From the NCBI GenBank assembly GCA_046048295.1, contig JBJOGJ010000229.1:1-6302 (forward strand): a DNA stretch of 6,302 bases, in the 5' to 3' direction. Shown here one piece after another: positions 5,645-6,302 of the stretch. How positions within the stretch are numbered: the stretch's first letter is position 1; every line of letters begins with the position of its first letter. Under the pieces are notes generated by a model, which was not told the DNA's origin, did no database searches, and saw nothing but the letters and a program-made list of their open reading frames with translations. The translations under genes were made by a program, and so were the position numbers. Origin of the DNA: CBDCWA01 sp046048295 (GTDB taxonomy: Bacteria > Pseudomonadota > Alphaproteobacteria > Rhizobiales > Hyphomicrobiaceae).

Positions 5645-5965
5645 TCAGGGCGGCTCGCCGTCGTCGTCTTCGCGACCGGCGCGCAGCCAAGCCTCAGCGT
5701 CTTCACGTAGGATCAACCGGCGGCCGGCAACCCAAACCGATATTAGTCGGCGCTTTTTGATCTCTTCGAAGATCTTCGTTTGTCCGAGGCCCGTAGCCTT
5801 GCACAGCTCAGAGATGTTGTAGGCAAGCTTTCCGGCCGGGAGGTCGGATGCCTCAGATTTGCCGCCGGCCGCAGGCACTGCCGAATTCTTTACGGCCGGC
5901 GTGGTGGTGCGAGGCTTTTTCGACGGGACAAGTGATGAGGATGTCTTGGCTTGTAAGGTGTTCAT
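5645..5965 (-). CDS. Excisionase/AlpA-type helix-turn-helix protein
   Basis: A 106-residue DNA-binding protein. Residues 1-45 are a Ser/Thr/Pro/Ala/Lys-rich tail of low complexity. Residues about 47-96 form an HTH_17/excisionase-type domain: YNISELCKATGLGQTKIFEE, then IKKRRLISVWVAGRRLILRE, then DAEAWLRAGRE. The pattern of an Arg-Arg-Leu wing followed by an acidic residue and AWL is typical. Such proteins regulate or assist excision, or switch on replication genes in integrative elements. Start: ATG 5965 has AGGA (5975-5978) 9 nt upstream. An ATG at 5971 would leave only 3 nt, and the longer frame to 6004 adds sequence without family character. It lies 154 nt upstream of the primase gene, separated by a terminator-like hairpin. 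Confidence 0.86.
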   Translation of the reverse strand: MNTLQAKTSSSLVPSKKPRTTTPAVKNSAVPAAGGKSEASDLPAGKLAYNISELCKATGLGQTKIFEEIKKRRLISVWVAGRRLILREDAEAWLRAGREDDDGEPP

Positions 5966-6013
5966 GTGCATAAATCCTATTGATCTGCCAACGGCCGGGC
6001 TCACGGTAGACGG

Positions 6014-6250
6014 TCAGTCTGTGGCGAGCTGCTCGTGTTCGATGCGTCGGCGCATCAGCCAAGCGACGGCATCATCGTGAAGCACGAGCCTGCGGCGGCG
6101 GATGAAAAACGATGGAAGTTCGCGCTTGCGGATGGCTGCTCTCACCTCTGATTCGGGCAAGTCAGAAAGTGCGGCGTGTCCGTCTTCACAGTCTTTGAGA
6201 CAGAGATGCGGTTCGCGTAGCGGAGGCTTTGGATCATCGGTTGGATTGAT
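6014..6250 (-). CDS. Second helix-turn-helix protein, start codon unresolved
   Basis: The frame is open from just after a TAG (6251-6253) to TGA (6014-6016), 78 codons. The part from about 6205 encodes an HTH_17-like domain: LCLKDCEDGHAALSDLPESE, then VRAAIRKRELPSFFIRRRRL, then VLHDDAVAWLMRRRIE. The RRRLVLHDDAVAWL wing matches the pattern of the neighbouring helix-turn-helix gene (GRRLILREDAEAWL). The open part has no ATG before the domain; TTG at 6160 or GTG at 6145 would cut into it. An ATG at 6237 lies in another frame and stops at 6142. So the gene may use a rare start, be frameshifted near its 5' end, or be a pseudogene. The domain reading is good; the gene limits are not. Confidence 0.6.
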   Translation of the reverse strand: MNPTDDPKPPLREPHLCLKDCEDGHAALSDLPESEVRAAIRKRELPSFFIRRRRLVLHDDAVAWLMRRRIEHEQLATD

Positions 6251-6302
6251 CTAAGCGGCTTGCCTCTGATGTTGCAAGCGTCTTCTCTCGAACGTCTTTC
6301 GT

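Noticed and set aside
5484..5690. 68-codon minus-strand frame covering the gap between the helix-turn-helix and primase genes
   Set aside because: It begins inside the helix-turn-helix gene in another frame with a run of Arg codons, has no ribosome site or domain, and overlaps regulatory signals.
1..6302. CRISPR array, insertion sequence or transposase
   Set aside because: No regularly spaced repeats and no transposase-like protein were seen on either strand.

Overview
The window is GC-rich DNA from an alphaproteobacterium, most likely Hyphomicrobiales and plausibly Bradyrhizobium, Rhodopseudomonas or a relative. This rests on codon use, the style of the phosphonate transporter and the family make-up of the small genes, not on a database search. 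Every gene I can support lies on the minus strand, so the region is described here from right to left, in the direction of transcription.

Right part (about 2034-6250): a replication and regulation module of the kind found in integrative elements, prophages and phage satellites. It starts with two small helix-turn-helix proteins of the excisionase/AlpA type (6250-6014, with no ordinary start codon, and 5965-5645). Next comes a 154-bp intergenic stretch with regulatory signals, then a 770-residue primase-helicase-like protein (PriCT-2, Toprim, RecA-like ATPase and C-terminal winged helix). Three small cysteine-containing proteins follow: a TubC-docking-domain-like protein, an HGGxSTG protein and a zinc-finger protein. 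The primase, TubC-like and HGGxSTG genes overlap by a few bases and the zinc-finger gene follows closely, so they are probably one operon. No integrase, portal, capsid or conjugation gene is present, so the type of element cannot be decided here.

Middle (1342-2033): about 690 bp without a convincing gene. It holds a candidate Pho box and short direct repeats in front of phnC, an 11-bp inverted repeat, a weak terminator-like hairpin and decayed-looking reading frames. The boundary between chromosome and element probably lies here, but no tRNA or obvious attachment site was found.

Left part (1-1341): phnC and the first 183 codons of phnD, the ATPase and periplasmic binding protein of a phosphonate/phosphite ABC transporter, probably induced by phosphate starvation.

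The most interesting stretch is the intergenic region 5491-5644. It holds a repeat/palindrome operator candidate, a plus-strand promoter with ideal spacing, and a strong hairpin followed by a T-tract. Together these could encode an RNA of about 76 nt, transcribed divergently from the primase gene.
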